The notes beneath the pieces were generated by a model. That model saw only the letters and a program-made list of their open reading frames with translations. It was not told the DNA's origin and did no database searches. Positions 1 to 5,486 of a DNA stretch of 5,547 nucleotides are shown piece by piece. The translations under genes were made by a program, and so were the position numbers. Source of the DNA: Synergistales bacterium Syner_01 (GTDB taxonomy: Bacteria > Synergistota > Synergistia > Synergistales > Aminobacteriaceae); contig LVBO01000303.1 in NCBI GenBank assembly GCA_001604435.1, positions 1-5,547 of the forward strand. The letters run 5' to 3'. Each line of letters begins with the position of its first letter. The first letter of the stretch is position 1.

Positions 1-1172
1 AACTTCGCGTCGGGCTTCCCGTGCGTTTCCATCGCCTGCAGGCCGAGCTTGCCGAAGTCGTCTTTGCGGAGGCGGTTCACCACGAGGACGACCTGCGTCT
101 CCTCGAAGTCCACGCACATTCTGTAGTCGCCCTGGCTGTCGCCGAAGACGGCGATCGGGCCGTAGCCGTACTTGCTCACGAGTTCGCGCTTGATGGCCTC
201 GGTCTTTCCCGCCTGCTGCGTCTGCACCCACGTGTCGTCGTAGCGCGGGACGTACTTTCCGTCCACCTTCGCCACGCGCATCCCGAGCACGTTCTCCTGC
301 GGGACGTTGTAGCCGTACTTCGGCAGGTTGGAGAAGACGCGGACCACGTTGTCGAGCGACGCCGTGCAGACGTAGACGTGGATGCCGTTCGAGCGGAGGA
401 CGTTCATCAGGTTGGACATCTCGGGAACCGTCCGCAGGCCGCGCTTGTAGGAGCCGGAGACCACTCCGGCCTTCGTCTGAAGCGTCTTCGAGCTGGTGAG
501 CGTGTAGGTCTCCAGCTTCGCGGCGAGACCGACGTCGTTGGACTTCTCCGTAAGCGCCTGCACCTCGTCGACGGTCATTCCGCTGAAGAGGTAGAGCACC
601 CAAGGATAGCTCACGTCGGCGCTGAACGTCTCGCCGATGGCCTCGTAGAGCCACGCCAGCTTCCCGCGGAAGTCGACGAACTCTTCCGTGGCGCGGGCCT
701 CTTCAAGCGTCATCTTGCCTCCCGCGCCGAACCCTTCGTAGTTCTTGTAGAGGAAGGTGTAGGCCGCGTCGAGGTCGGCGCCGATACTGTCGATGTTCAC
801 CGCTTTGTCGTCGACGTTCTTCACCGCGAAGTCGTCCTTCGGGATGTCCTTCCGGATGGCCTCGGCGAAGACATCGGGCGTCATCTTGAAGTTGAGCGTC
901 TCGATCTTGTAGCGGAAGAGTTCCTCTTCCGTGTCGTTGAAGATGCAGGTCTGGTCCCAGTCGAAAACGACATAGGGGGGTTTCGCCGGGTCGTAGTTCG
1001 GACCGCCGGATCCGTTGGCCTCGACGAACGCGACGAGGCGCTGGTACGCCGCCGGAGCCCATTTGCCCGGGTCGAGCCCGATGGGAGCGGCCGAGGCCGC
1101 GGAGACGAGAAGCGCGACGAGGAGAAGCGGCAGAACGCATTGCATAAACGCACGCACTGTGGACTTTTTCAT
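1..1172 (-). CDS. Secreted HAD-superfamily phosphatase, phosphorylcholine/phosphoethanolamine phosphatase-like (3' end outside window)
   Basis: 390 residues are visible and the frame is open to the left edge, so the C-terminus is missing. The ATG at 1172 follows a strong ribosome binding site. Residues 1-28 are a typical signal peptide: basic start (MKK), hydrophobic core (VLPLLLVALLVSA) and an ASA|AP cleavage site, so the enzyme should act outside the inner membrane. The mature part has the HAD motifs in order: motif I DWDQT (D71 nucleophile, D73, T75), motif II VCTAS (T270 or S272), a likely motif III lysine K323 in AGKTEAIK, and motif IV FGDSQGD (D345, D349). A large insert between motifs I and II would be the cap. 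Signal peptide, size and motif layout resemble Pseudomonas PchP-type phosphorylcholine phosphatases; substrate assignment is inference. It starts 77 bases after eutQ on the same strand, with no clear terminator or promoter between, so cotranscription is likely. HAD phosphatase is near certain; the specific substrate is not. Confidence 0.85.
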   Translation of the reverse strand, partial: MKKSTVRAFMQCVLPLLLVALLVSAASAAPIGLDPGKWAPAAYQRLVAFVEANGSGGPNYDPAKPPYVVFDWDQTCIFNDTEEELFRYKIETLNFKMTPDVFAEAIRKDIPKDDFAVKNVDDKAVNIDSIGADLDAAYTFLYKNYEGFGAGGKMTLEEARATEEFVDFRGKLAWLYEAIGETFSADVSYPWVLYLFSGMTVDEVQALTEKSNDVGLAAKLETYTLTSSKTLQTKAGVVSGSYKRGLRTVPEMSNLMNVLRSNGIHVYVCTASLDNVVRVFSNLPKYGYNVPQENVLGMRVAKVDGKYVPRYDDTWVQTQQAGKTEAIKRELVSKYGYGPIAVFGDSQGDYRMCVDFEETQVVLVVNRLRKDDFGKLGLQAMETHGKPDAK

Positions 1173-1183
1173 TATGTGTCTGT

Positions 1184-1191
1184 CCCTCCTT
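1184..1191 (-). promoter_or_regulatory. Ribosome binding site of the HAD phosphatase
   Basis: On the minus strand AAGGAGGG lies 11 bases before the ATG at 1172. It is the only good Shine-Dalgarno match here and decides that start, which also gives the intact signal peptide. Confidence 0.75.
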
Positions 1192-1201
1192 CATACGTCC
1201 G

Positions 1202-1221
1202 GGGAGCTCGAAAGCGCTCCC
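1202..1221 (-). repeat. Inverted repeat in the eutQ-phosphatase gap
   Basis: GGGAGC and GCTCCC form a 6-bp stem around an 8-base spacer. One further C-G pair past a mismatch closes a 4-base loop. It lies 28 bases after the eutQ stop. No T-run follows in the direction of transcription, so it is not a convincing intrinsic terminator. The rest of the 77-base gap shows no recognisable promoter. Confidence 0.45.
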
Positions 1222-1249
1222 TCTTCCGATTGGAATTCCGCTTGCGCCG

Positions 1250-1693
1250 TTACTGCGACGCCCAGTCCGCCGGATAGGTGACGTAGAGAAACCGCGCGAA
1301 GCAGGGCGCGCTGAAGGTGATCGACGAGTTCGCGGGGATGAAGATCATGTCGCCTTTCTTTCCCGTGACTTTCCGCCCGTCGATCACGATTTCCAGAGTT
1401 CCCTCGATGATGTAGTCCACCTCGTCGTAGCGCAGCGTCCAGTCGAAGGAAGACTCCTCCATCTCCATGACGCCGCACCCCAAACGGGGGCTCTCCTGGA
1501 GCGTGACCACGTCGGTGAGATAGACCTGGTCGCCCTTCTTGCCCGTGTCGAACGGCGCGGGCTTCACGGTGGGGATGGTCACCGAAAGGATGCCGCTCGG
1601 ATCCACCGTCTTCTCGAAGGGAGCCGCTTCGCCTCCGCCCGCGATCTCCAGAATGATCTTCCGAACGAGCGATTCAAGCTCTTTTTTATCCAT
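1250..1693 (-). CDS. eutQ: EutQ, ethanolamine utilisation cupin protein (acetate kinase-like)
   Basis: 147 aa, ATG at 1693, stop TAA. EutQ has been reported to have acetate kinase activity in Salmonella, so with PduL it would turn acetyl-CoA into acetate and ATP; this role is carried over from the family. Residues 1-17 (MDKKELESLVRKIILEI) form an amphipathic helix very like the PduL encapsulation peptide, followed by a linker to about residue 55. Residues about 56-147 are a single cupin barrel containing the EutQ signature FDWTLRYDEVDYIIEGTLEI (83-102) and GDMIFIPANSSITF (114-127). As in other EutQ proteins, the usual metal-binding histidines of cupin motif 1 are absent and acidic residues (D90, E91, E97) stand there. 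It is shorter than the enterobacterial form (about 230 aa) but typical of the non-proteobacterial one. The ribosome binding site is poor: the bases before the ATG are a GT repeat. In-frame GTG codons at 1699, 1705 and 1708 are possible alternative starts. Confidence 0.93.
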   Translation of the reverse strand: MDKKELESLVRKIILEIAGGGEAAPFEKTVDPSGILSVTIPTVKPAPFDTGKKGDQVYLTDVVTLQESPRLGCGVMEMEESSFDWTLRYDEVDYIIEGTLEIVIDGRKVTGKKGDMIFIPANSSITFSAPCFARFLYVTYPADWASQ

Positions 1694-1694
1694 G

Positions 1695-1704
1695 CACACA
1701 CACA
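1695..1704 (-). repeat. GT dinucleotide tract next to the eutQ start
   Basis: Five GT units (CA on the plus strand) lie one base before the eutQ ATG, occupying the place where a Shine-Dalgarno sequence would be expected. It is short for a phase-variable repeat. Confidence 0.6.
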
Positions 1705-1723
1705 CCACGCTTTCTGCAACAGG

Positions 1724-1757
1724 CTCTCTCCGGAGGACGGACGTCCTCCGGAGAGAG
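1724..1757 (-). repeat. Perfect 16-bp inverted repeat between eutH and eutQ
   Basis: Two 16-base arms, 1724-1739 and 1742-1757, are exact reverse complements separated by 2 bases. As RNA this gives a 15-bp stem with a 4-base loop. It begins 10 bases after the eutH stop. Each arm also contains the 8-base palindrome CTCCGGAG, so the element is a palindrome made of two palindromes and both arms carry GGAG. No T-tract follows, so it is not a standard terminator. It could be an mRNA-stabilising or translation-damping hairpin, or a protein-binding site. Confidence 0.85.
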
Positions 1758-1767
1758 GAACGGTTCG

Positions 1768-2880
1768 CTACTTCGTCGAGCCGTTGACCGGAGTGACCTT
1801 GCACGCCAGAATGACGGCAGTGATGCCGCCGACCAGCTTGCCGACGATCATGGCGAAGATGAGGCCGCGTTCGACGCCCGCCGTGAAGCCGAGGTGGTCG
1901 CCGAAGACGAAGGCCGCGCTCACCGCGAAGGCCACGTTGATGACCTTGCCGCGCTCGTCCATATCCTTCATCAGGGTGAACATCGGGATGTTGTTGGCCA
2001 GCGTCGCCACCATGCCCGCCGCCGCCACGTCGCCCATGCCGAGTTTCTTGCCGAAGGCAAGGAGCGGCTGTTTGAAGACCTTGGTGATGAACATGACCAT
2101 CGGGAACGCTCCGGCGAGCACGATGGCGATGGCGCCGATGACCTCGATCGAGTCGGAGAGCGGCGCGAGCGCCATGGGCGATCCTTCGGCGAAGAAGCGG
2201 AACGGCGAAAGGGCTTCGATGATGCCCATCGCCAGTCCGATGGTGATGACCGTGACGATGCCCCTGCCGAAGTAGGTGAACCCTTTGATCATCGCGTTCG
2301 GGATCATCTTGAGCCCCGTCGCGATCAGCGCGGAGAAGACGACCACGGGAATGAGGTTGACGAGCATCATGCCGACGGTGAACTCGCTGCTCAGCATCAC
2401 GAAGCCGCCCGCGAGGCAGCCGAAGGGGATGGTGATCATGCCGAGGAGAATTCCCTTGGCGAGCGCCGGGTGGTCCTTCTTCTCGATGATGCCGAGGGCC
2501 ACGGGGATGGAGAAGACGATGGTCGGGCCCATCATGGCGCCCAGGATGATGCCCGCGAAGCGGCCGATGGCCGGGTTCTCCGCCATCTGCATCGCGAGCG
2601 GGTAGCCGCCCATGTCGTTGGCGAGCAGCGTGGTGGCGAACATCGCCGGGTCCGCGCCCACGGCCTTGTACAGAGGAACGATGACCGGCTTGAGAATCTC
2701 GGCCAGCAGCGGTGCGAGGGTGATGACGCCGCCCATCGCGAGCATCAGGGAACCCATCGCCATGAAGCCCTCCTCGAATTTCTCGCCGAAGCCCAGGCGG
2801 CTGTTCAGAAACGCCTTGTCGAGCGCACCCAAAACCATGAATCCGGTCATGATGTAGAGAATGATATCGTTGATTCCCAT
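1768..2880 (-). CDS. eutH: EutH, ethanolamine transporter
   Basis: 370 aa integral membrane protein that takes up ethanolamine, supplying substrate to the microcompartment pathway. The ATG at 2880 is chosen because a near-perfect ribosome binding site stands 5 bases before it and it gives the EutH-type N-terminus MGINDIILYIMTGFMVLGALDK; the frame is open further upstream but that part is not EutH-like. About ten hydrophobic segments are visible, roughly at residues 4-21, 41-63, 108-131, 142-163, 168-190, 207-224, 246-268, 286-303, 314-330 and 338-360. Conserved-looking polar stretches include NDMGGYPLA (88-96) and GDHLGFTAG (327-335). It is somewhat shorter than E. coli EutH (about 408 aa), as usual outside Proteobacteria. 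It lies 136 bases after eutN and 74 before eutQ, both longer gaps than elsewhere in the operon, so its expression may be set separately by its own strong ribosome binding site. Confidence 0.95.
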   Translation of the reverse strand: MGINDIILYIMTGFMVLGALDKAFLNSRLGFGEKFEEGFMAMGSLMLAMGGVITLAPLLAEILKPVIVPLYKAVGADPAMFATTLLANDMGGYPLAMQMAENPAIGRFAGIILGAMMGPTIVFSIPVALGIIEKKDHPALAKGILLGMITIPFGCLAGGFVMLSSEFTVGMMLVNLIPVVVFSALIATGLKMIPNAMIKGFTYFGRGIVTVITIGLAMGIIEALSPFRFFAEGSPMALAPLSDSIEVIGAIAIVLAGAFPMVMFITKVFKQPLLAFGKKLGMGDVAAAGMVATLANNIPMFTLMKDMDERGKVINVAFAVSAAFVFGDHLGFTAGVERGLIFAMIVGKLVGGITAVILACKVTPVNGSTK

Positions 2881-2885
2881 GCGGT

Positions 2886-2893
2886 TCACCTCC
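2886..2893 (-). promoter_or_regulatory. Strong ribosome binding site of eutH
   Basis: GGAGGTGA on the minus strand, 5 bases before the eutH ATG. It is the best Shine-Dalgarno match in the window and fixes the start at 2880 rather than the open frame further upstream. Confidence 0.85.
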
Positions 2894-2907
2894 GAATAAA
2901 ATGGCGG

Positions 2908-2925
2908 TTCCGGTTCTTTTCCGGT
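2908..2925 (-). repeat. Short direct repeat ahead of eutH
   Basis: ACCGGAA occurs twice on the minus strand (TTCCGGT at 2908-2914 and 2919-2925 on the plus strand), 11 bases apart, about one helical turn. It sits 28-45 bases before the eutH start, in the longest non-coding gap of the window. It may be a regulator site or chance; no clear -35/-10 pair is visible nearby. Confidence 0.3.
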
Positions 2926-2986
2926 ACTGAAGTTGCCGATGGTGCATCCGCGCGCCCCACGGATTTCGAGCGGCGCGGCGATACCC

Positions 2987-3006
2987 TGCCCGGTGTGTCT
3001 CGGGCA
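2987..3006 (-). repeat. Inverted repeat just after eutN
   Basis: TGCCCG and CGGGCA form a 6-bp stem with an 8-base loop, starting 10 bases after the eutN stop. No T-run follows, so it is not a convincing terminator. The remainder of the 136-base eutN-eutH gap shows only the short direct repeat and the eutH ribosome binding site. Confidence 0.45.
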
Positions 3007-3016
3007 CAATGGGACG

Positions 3017-3292
3017 CTAATACTCCAGCAGGCTCTCGTCCACCTCCACGGAGTCGATGATGCCGACGATGACGGCGTCCACCGGGACGTCGCCGCCCGC
3101 GAAGACGGTCCGCGCGGAGCTGCCCTGCGAGACGAGCACATCGTCCCCGATGCCCGCTCCCGCGCCGTCCACCGCAACGAAGGTCTCGGACTTCGATCCC
3201 TTCGCCGGGCGGACCACGAAGAACTTCATGCCGTTGAGCTTGTCGTCCTTTTTCGTGGCCCAGAGGTTGCCCACGACCTTCGCGATAATCAC
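3017..3292 (-). CDS. eutN: EutN, microcompartment vertex (pentamer) shell protein
   Basis: 91 aa, the normal length of the EutN/CcmL family (BMC-P), which forms pentamers that cap the vertices of the polyhedral shell. The start is GTG at 3292, with a purine-rich ribosome binding site GGGAGGGA 5 bases upstream. Family signatures are visible: VVGNLWATKKDDKLNGMKFFVV (6-27), with the GNxWATKK motif and the LNGxK turn; the glycine-rich GAGAGIGDDVLVSQGSSAR (43-61), where GxGxGDxVLxxxGSSAR is typical; and the closing strand VDAVIVGIIDSVEVD (71-85). The GTG start overlaps the TGA stop of the preceding gene as GTGA (3289-3292), implying translational coupling. Confidence 0.96.
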   Translation of the reverse strand: MIIAKVVGNLWATKKDDKLNGMKFFVVRPAKGSKSETFVAVDGAGAGIGDDVLVSQGSSARTVFAGGDVPVDAVIVGIIDSVEVDESLLEY

Positions 3293-3963
3293 TTCGCTCC
3301 CTCCCGGCGGACGGAGATTCCCTTAAGGCGCAGCCAGTCCAGCCCGAGAGGAGTGATAATCGCCCTCGCGGCCACGAGTATTTCTCCGCAGCCGTTCGCG
3401 CACGCCTCCTGAAGATCGCGCTCCGAGAGCACCTTCTTCGAACGCAGATCCACGCACGGCCCGTCGGCCGGAGCCTCGACGCACACCGCCGGAGCAGGTT
3501 GCTTCACGTCCGCCGCCGCCGCGCATCCGGCCAGCTTCGCCGCCGGGACGAACCGCACCCCGAACGAACGCAGCTTCGCCTCGCACGCCTCGTAGTGCTT
3601 CCCCAGCGGAGTTGCCGGGCATGCGGCGCGCCGCCACACGACCCCCTCCTCGATCACGTACACGGGAACGCCCGCGAGAAGCGCGTCCACCATCGTCGAT
3701 GACTCGGCGCCGTATTTCAGGCCGAAGGAGGCGAGGACGAGCTGGTTCTCCGAAAGCGAAGGGATCGCCGCCCCGGTGTAGCGGCTCCAGTCCGGCGTTT
3801 CATCGCCCGAAGATCGGTACTCGACGCACACGCCTTCGAGCGCGTCGCAGCATCCGGGTTCGCCCGCCACCAGCAACGGCTTCTCCTGCGGAGCATCCGT
3901 CGTCAGCCCGAGCCTCCGGATCAATTCCTTCGTCACCACATCGATCAATTGCGCCTGATCCAT
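3289..3963 (-). CDS. Conserved ethanolamine-operon protein of unknown function (eut_hyp, TIGR02536-like)
   Basis: 224 aa, ATG at 3963, with AGGTGA 4 bases upstream that overlaps the eutJ stop. Its position between eutJ and eutN matches the uncharacterised protein found in non-proteobacterial eut operons (TIGR02536, as I recall the family). Residues 1-19 (MDQAQLIDVVTKELIRRLG) form an amphipathic helix like BMC encapsulation peptides, so the protein is probably packaged in the shell. The central part has a flavoprotein-like look: LVLASFGLKYGAESSTMVDALLAG with VPVYVIEEG (about 76-107). After an Ala/Cys/Pro-rich linker (about 145-172) a C-terminal module VLSERDLQEA...ILVAARAIITPLGLDWLRLKGI (178-216) resembles a short TP-x-x-x-D/L motif found in other BMC proteins. 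Nine cysteines are present, including a CC pair at 38-39. I see no catalytic signature. The family call rests mainly on context plus general resemblance; enzymatic role unknown. Confidence 0.8.
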   Translation of the reverse strand: MDQAQLIDVVTKELIRRLGLTTDAPQEKPLLVAGEPGCCDALEGVCVEYRSSGDETPDWSRYTGAAIPSLSENQLVLASFGLKYGAESSTMVDALLAGVPVYVIEEGVVWRRAACPATPLGKHYEACEAKLRSFGVRFVPAAKLAGCAAAADVKQPAPAVCVEAPADGPCVDLRSKKVLSERDLQEACANGCGEILVAARAIITPLGLDWLRLKGISVRREGAK

Positions 3964-3967
3964 CTAA

Positions 3968-4765
3968 TCACCTGCTTCCACAGTTCATAGCTATGCCGAG
4001 AGGGGTTACCAGGAACGGGTGCGCCGGTTTGAAGGCGGGGATTCCCGTCTCCCTCTCGATCACGCGCTCCATCCCCTCCAGGCAGCACGTGCCGCCGACC
4101 AGATAGAGCACCTTCACATCGTGCCCCTTCACACATCCACTGACGATGGACGCCATCTTCTGGAGCACCGGCGTCACCAGCGGCAGCAGCTCCCTGTGCA
4201 TCCGCGGATCCTGCTTCAGCCGCTCCGCGTCCGGAAAAGGTATCTTCCGGTTGCCCGCGATCACCAGCGAGACGTGCGTCCCGCCGGTCGGCTCGTCGAA
4301 GACCGCCGACACCGCGCCTTCGGAGAAGACGGCGATGCCCGTGGTTCCTCCGCCGATGTCCACGATCGCGCCGTCGCGGATTCCCAGGACCGCGTTCGCG
4401 GCGGTCGGCTCGTCAAGAACCGATGTGACCTCCAACCCCGCGCTCTCCACCACGTAGCCGTGGGTCGCGCAGTCTCTGACTCCGGTGCCGGGGGGGACGG
4501 CGATGGCCGCGCTGCGCAGCTCCGCGCCCAAGTGTTCCTCGATCCGTCCCTTCAGACGGCGGACGATGGCTCCCGCCCCGGCGAAGTCGACCACGAGCCC
4601 GTCGCGGATGACCGACGCCTCCTCCATCTCCCAGGTCAGGGGGGTGTCGTTCTCGTCGAGGACGACGACGACGATGGAGGCGGTTCCCAGGTCGACGCCG
4701 ACCTTCAGCGTCGTCCCCGGGCGCACGGCGGCCGTCTTGCCCCGCCGCGCATAGGTTGCATCCAA
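3968..4765 (-). CDS. eutJ: EutJ, actin/Hsp70-fold ATPase of the ethanolamine microcompartment
   Basis: 265 aa if started at TTG 4765. EutJ is thought to be a chaperone-like or assembly factor for eut enzymes; its role is unproven. The ATPase signatures are all present: phosphate 1 VGVDLGTAS (22-30), phosphate 2 IVDIGGGTTG (134-143) and adenosine motif LYLVGGTCC (220-228), with family stretches VLDEPTAAN (116-124), DEPTGGTH (157-164), AGNRKI (170-175) and the end HPFLVTPLGIA (249-259). The N-terminus is the problem. No ATG or Shine-Dalgarno sequence is present; TTG 4765 and GTG 4726 are the only in-frame options, leaving 8-21 residues before the first motif, where Firmicute homologues have about 40-50. 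The start also lies inside the open frame of pduL, in the +1 register. Either the sequence has an indel here or a deletion removed the pduL stop and the eutJ start. The rest of the gene is intact and ends 4 bases before the next start. Confidence 0.9.
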   Translation of the reverse strand: MDATYARRGKTAAVRPGTTLKVGVDLGTASIVVVVLDENDTPLTWEMEEASVIRDGLVVDFAGAGAIVRRLKGRIEEHLGAELRSAAIAVPPGTGVRDCATHGYVVESAGLEVTSVLDEPTAANAVLGIRDGAIVDIGGGTTGIAVFSEGAVSAVFDEPTGGTHVSLVIAGNRKIPFPDAERLKQDPRMHRELLPLVTPVLQKMASIVSGCVKGHDVKVLYLVGGTCCLEGMERVIERETGIPAFKPAHPFLVTPLGIAMNCGSR

Positions 4766-5438
4766 CGCGGATGATCGTCCCGCGGACGCCTTTTGTGTAG
4801 CCGCAGGCGTTCGCCTCGTCGTAGTCGATGTGCATCGCCAGACTGTACCTCGGCGACACGCGCACCAGCACGCCCTCCAGGATCGCCGGGCGGCTTCCCG
4901 CCACCCGGACGCTCACCCTGTCGCCGTCCGCCACGCCGAAAAGTTCCGCGTCCTGCGGCGTCATGTGGATATGCCGCTGGGCCACGATCACGCCCTTTTC
5001 GAGCACGATCTCCCCCTTCGGAGTCCGCAACCGAAGCGGCGCGCTCCCCTCCAGGTCTCCGGAGTCGCGGACGGGGGCCTTCACCCCGAGCATCGTCGTG
5101 TCCGTGATGGAAAGTTCCACTTGGCTCTCTTTCCGTTCCGGCCCCAGGATCGCCGCGTTTTCGATCGCACCCTTCGGCCCGACCAGCGTCACGCGTTCGG
5201 AGCAGAGGAACTGCCCCGGCTGCGAAAGCCCGCGCGAGTCGGTGAGGGAGTATCCCTTTCCGAAGAGCGCGTCGACATGCTCGCGGCTCAGGTGGACATG
5301 CCGTCCGGAGGCCTCCACTTCGAAGGAGAGGCGCTTTCGGACCTCGGCGACCACCCGACCGACGAGCAGATCAAGCGCTTCAGCGCCCATTCCGGGCGTT
5401 TCCCCGGAGCACTGTCCGGGACGTGTTTCAGGGTTCAC
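4413..5438 (-). CDS. pduL: PduL-type phosphate acyltransferase (phosphotransacetylase) with out-of-frame tail over eutJ
   Basis: PduL enzymes convert acyl-CoA and phosphate to acyl phosphate and CoA inside microcompartments; here acetyl-CoA from ethanolamine. The GTG at 5438 is preferred since AAGGGAG stands 8 bases before it; ATG 5390 or GTG 5474 are alternatives. Numbered from 5438, the N-terminal helix ALDLLVGRVVAEVRKRL (21-37) resembles an encapsulation peptide. Two PduL barrel halves follow, with zinc-ligand candidates H47 and H49 (RHVHLS), E108 (QVELS), H156 and H158 (RHIHM) and H203 (AMHIDYDEAN), matching the spacing of characterised PduL. Family homology ends at GYTKGVRGTIIR, residue 224, position 4767, the usual C-terminus. 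No stop occurs there. The frame stays open to the stop at 4413 and encodes about 117 Arg/Gly-rich residues that are eutJ read in the wrong register. The functional gene is therefore 4767-5438; the rest is likely an artefact or the mark of a frameshift or deletion. Confidence 0.85.
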   Translation of the reverse strand: MNPETRPGQCSGETPGMGAEALDLLVGRVVAEVRKRLSFEVEASGRHVHLSREHVDALFGKGYSLTDSRGLSQPGQFLCSERVTLVGPKGAIENAAILGPERKESQVELSITDTTMLGVKAPVRDSGDLEGSAPLRLRTPKGEIVLEKGVIVAQRHIHMTPQDAELFGVADGDRVSVRVAGSRPAILEGVLVRVSPRYSLAMHIDYDEANACGYTKGVRGTIIRVGCNLCAAGQDGRRAPGDDAEGRRRPGNRLHRRRRPRRERHPPDLGDGGGVGHPRRARGRLRRGGSHRPPSEGTDRGTLGRGAAQRGHRRPPRHRSQRLRDPRLRGGERGVGGHIGS

Positions 5439-5446
5439 GGCTGCCG

Positions 5447-5453
5447 CTCCCTT
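5447..5453 (-). promoter_or_regulatory. Ribosome binding site of pduL
   Basis: AAGGGAG on the minus strand, 8 bases before GTG 5438. Neither ATG 5390 nor GTG 5474 has as good a match at a suitable distance, so this favours the 5438 start. Confidence 0.55.
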
Positions 5454-5465
5454 CCGGGGCCGACT

Positions 5466-5484
5466 CCGGAGCACGGGGCTCCGG
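5466..5484 (-). repeat. Inverted repeat between the BMC shell gene and pduL
   Basis: CCGGAGC and GCTCCGG form a perfect 7-bp stem with a 5-base loop, beginning 2 bases after the shell-gene stop codon. No T-run follows, so read-through into pduL is expected. It shares the CTCCGGAG sequence (5464-5471) with the eutH-eutQ palindrome. Confidence 0.5.
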
Positions 5485-5486
5485 TC

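Noticed and set aside
1137..1139. Cys12 of the phosphatase as a lipoprotein lipobox
   Set aside because: The cysteine lies before the hydrophobic core with no lipobox around it; an ordinary signal peptidase I site follows at ASA|AP.
21..1277. Long plus-strand open frame (418 codons) opposite the phosphatase gene
   Set aside because: Its translation is rich in Val, Arg, His, Asp and Glu with no domain pattern. It is the antisense shadow of a GC-rich gene whose minus-strand protein has a signal peptide and full HAD motifs.
1724..1757. eutH-eutQ palindrome as an intrinsic terminator or as a dual-hairpin EutV antiterminator target
   Set aside because: No T-tract follows the stem, there is one hairpin rather than two tandem ones, and its 4-base loop does not fit the six-base A/G-containing loops described for EutV targets.
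1894..3060. Plus-strand open frame of 388 codons opposite eutH
   Set aside because: His/Asp/Glu/Arg-rich with no recognisable fold, and it lies wholly against a clear membrane transporter gene. It is a codon-bias shadow.
2886..3177. Upstream extension of the eutH frame to 3177
   Set aside because: The extension overlaps eutN in another frame, is Arg/Ser/Thr-rich and unlike EutH. The ATG at 2880 has an excellent ribosome binding site.
4413..4766. Arg/Gly-rich C-terminal extension of PduL as a novel domain
   Set aside because: The same bases encode highly conserved EutJ in another frame, and the extension has the low-complexity composition of an out-of-frame reading.
4785..4800. A-run in the end of pduL (ACAAAAGG on the minus strand) as a programmed frameshift site making a PduL-EutJ fusion
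   Set aside because: A -1 slip there leads to a frame that stops at about 4705, not into eutJ; reaching eutJ needs a +1 shift, and no typical +1 site or downstream structure stands out.
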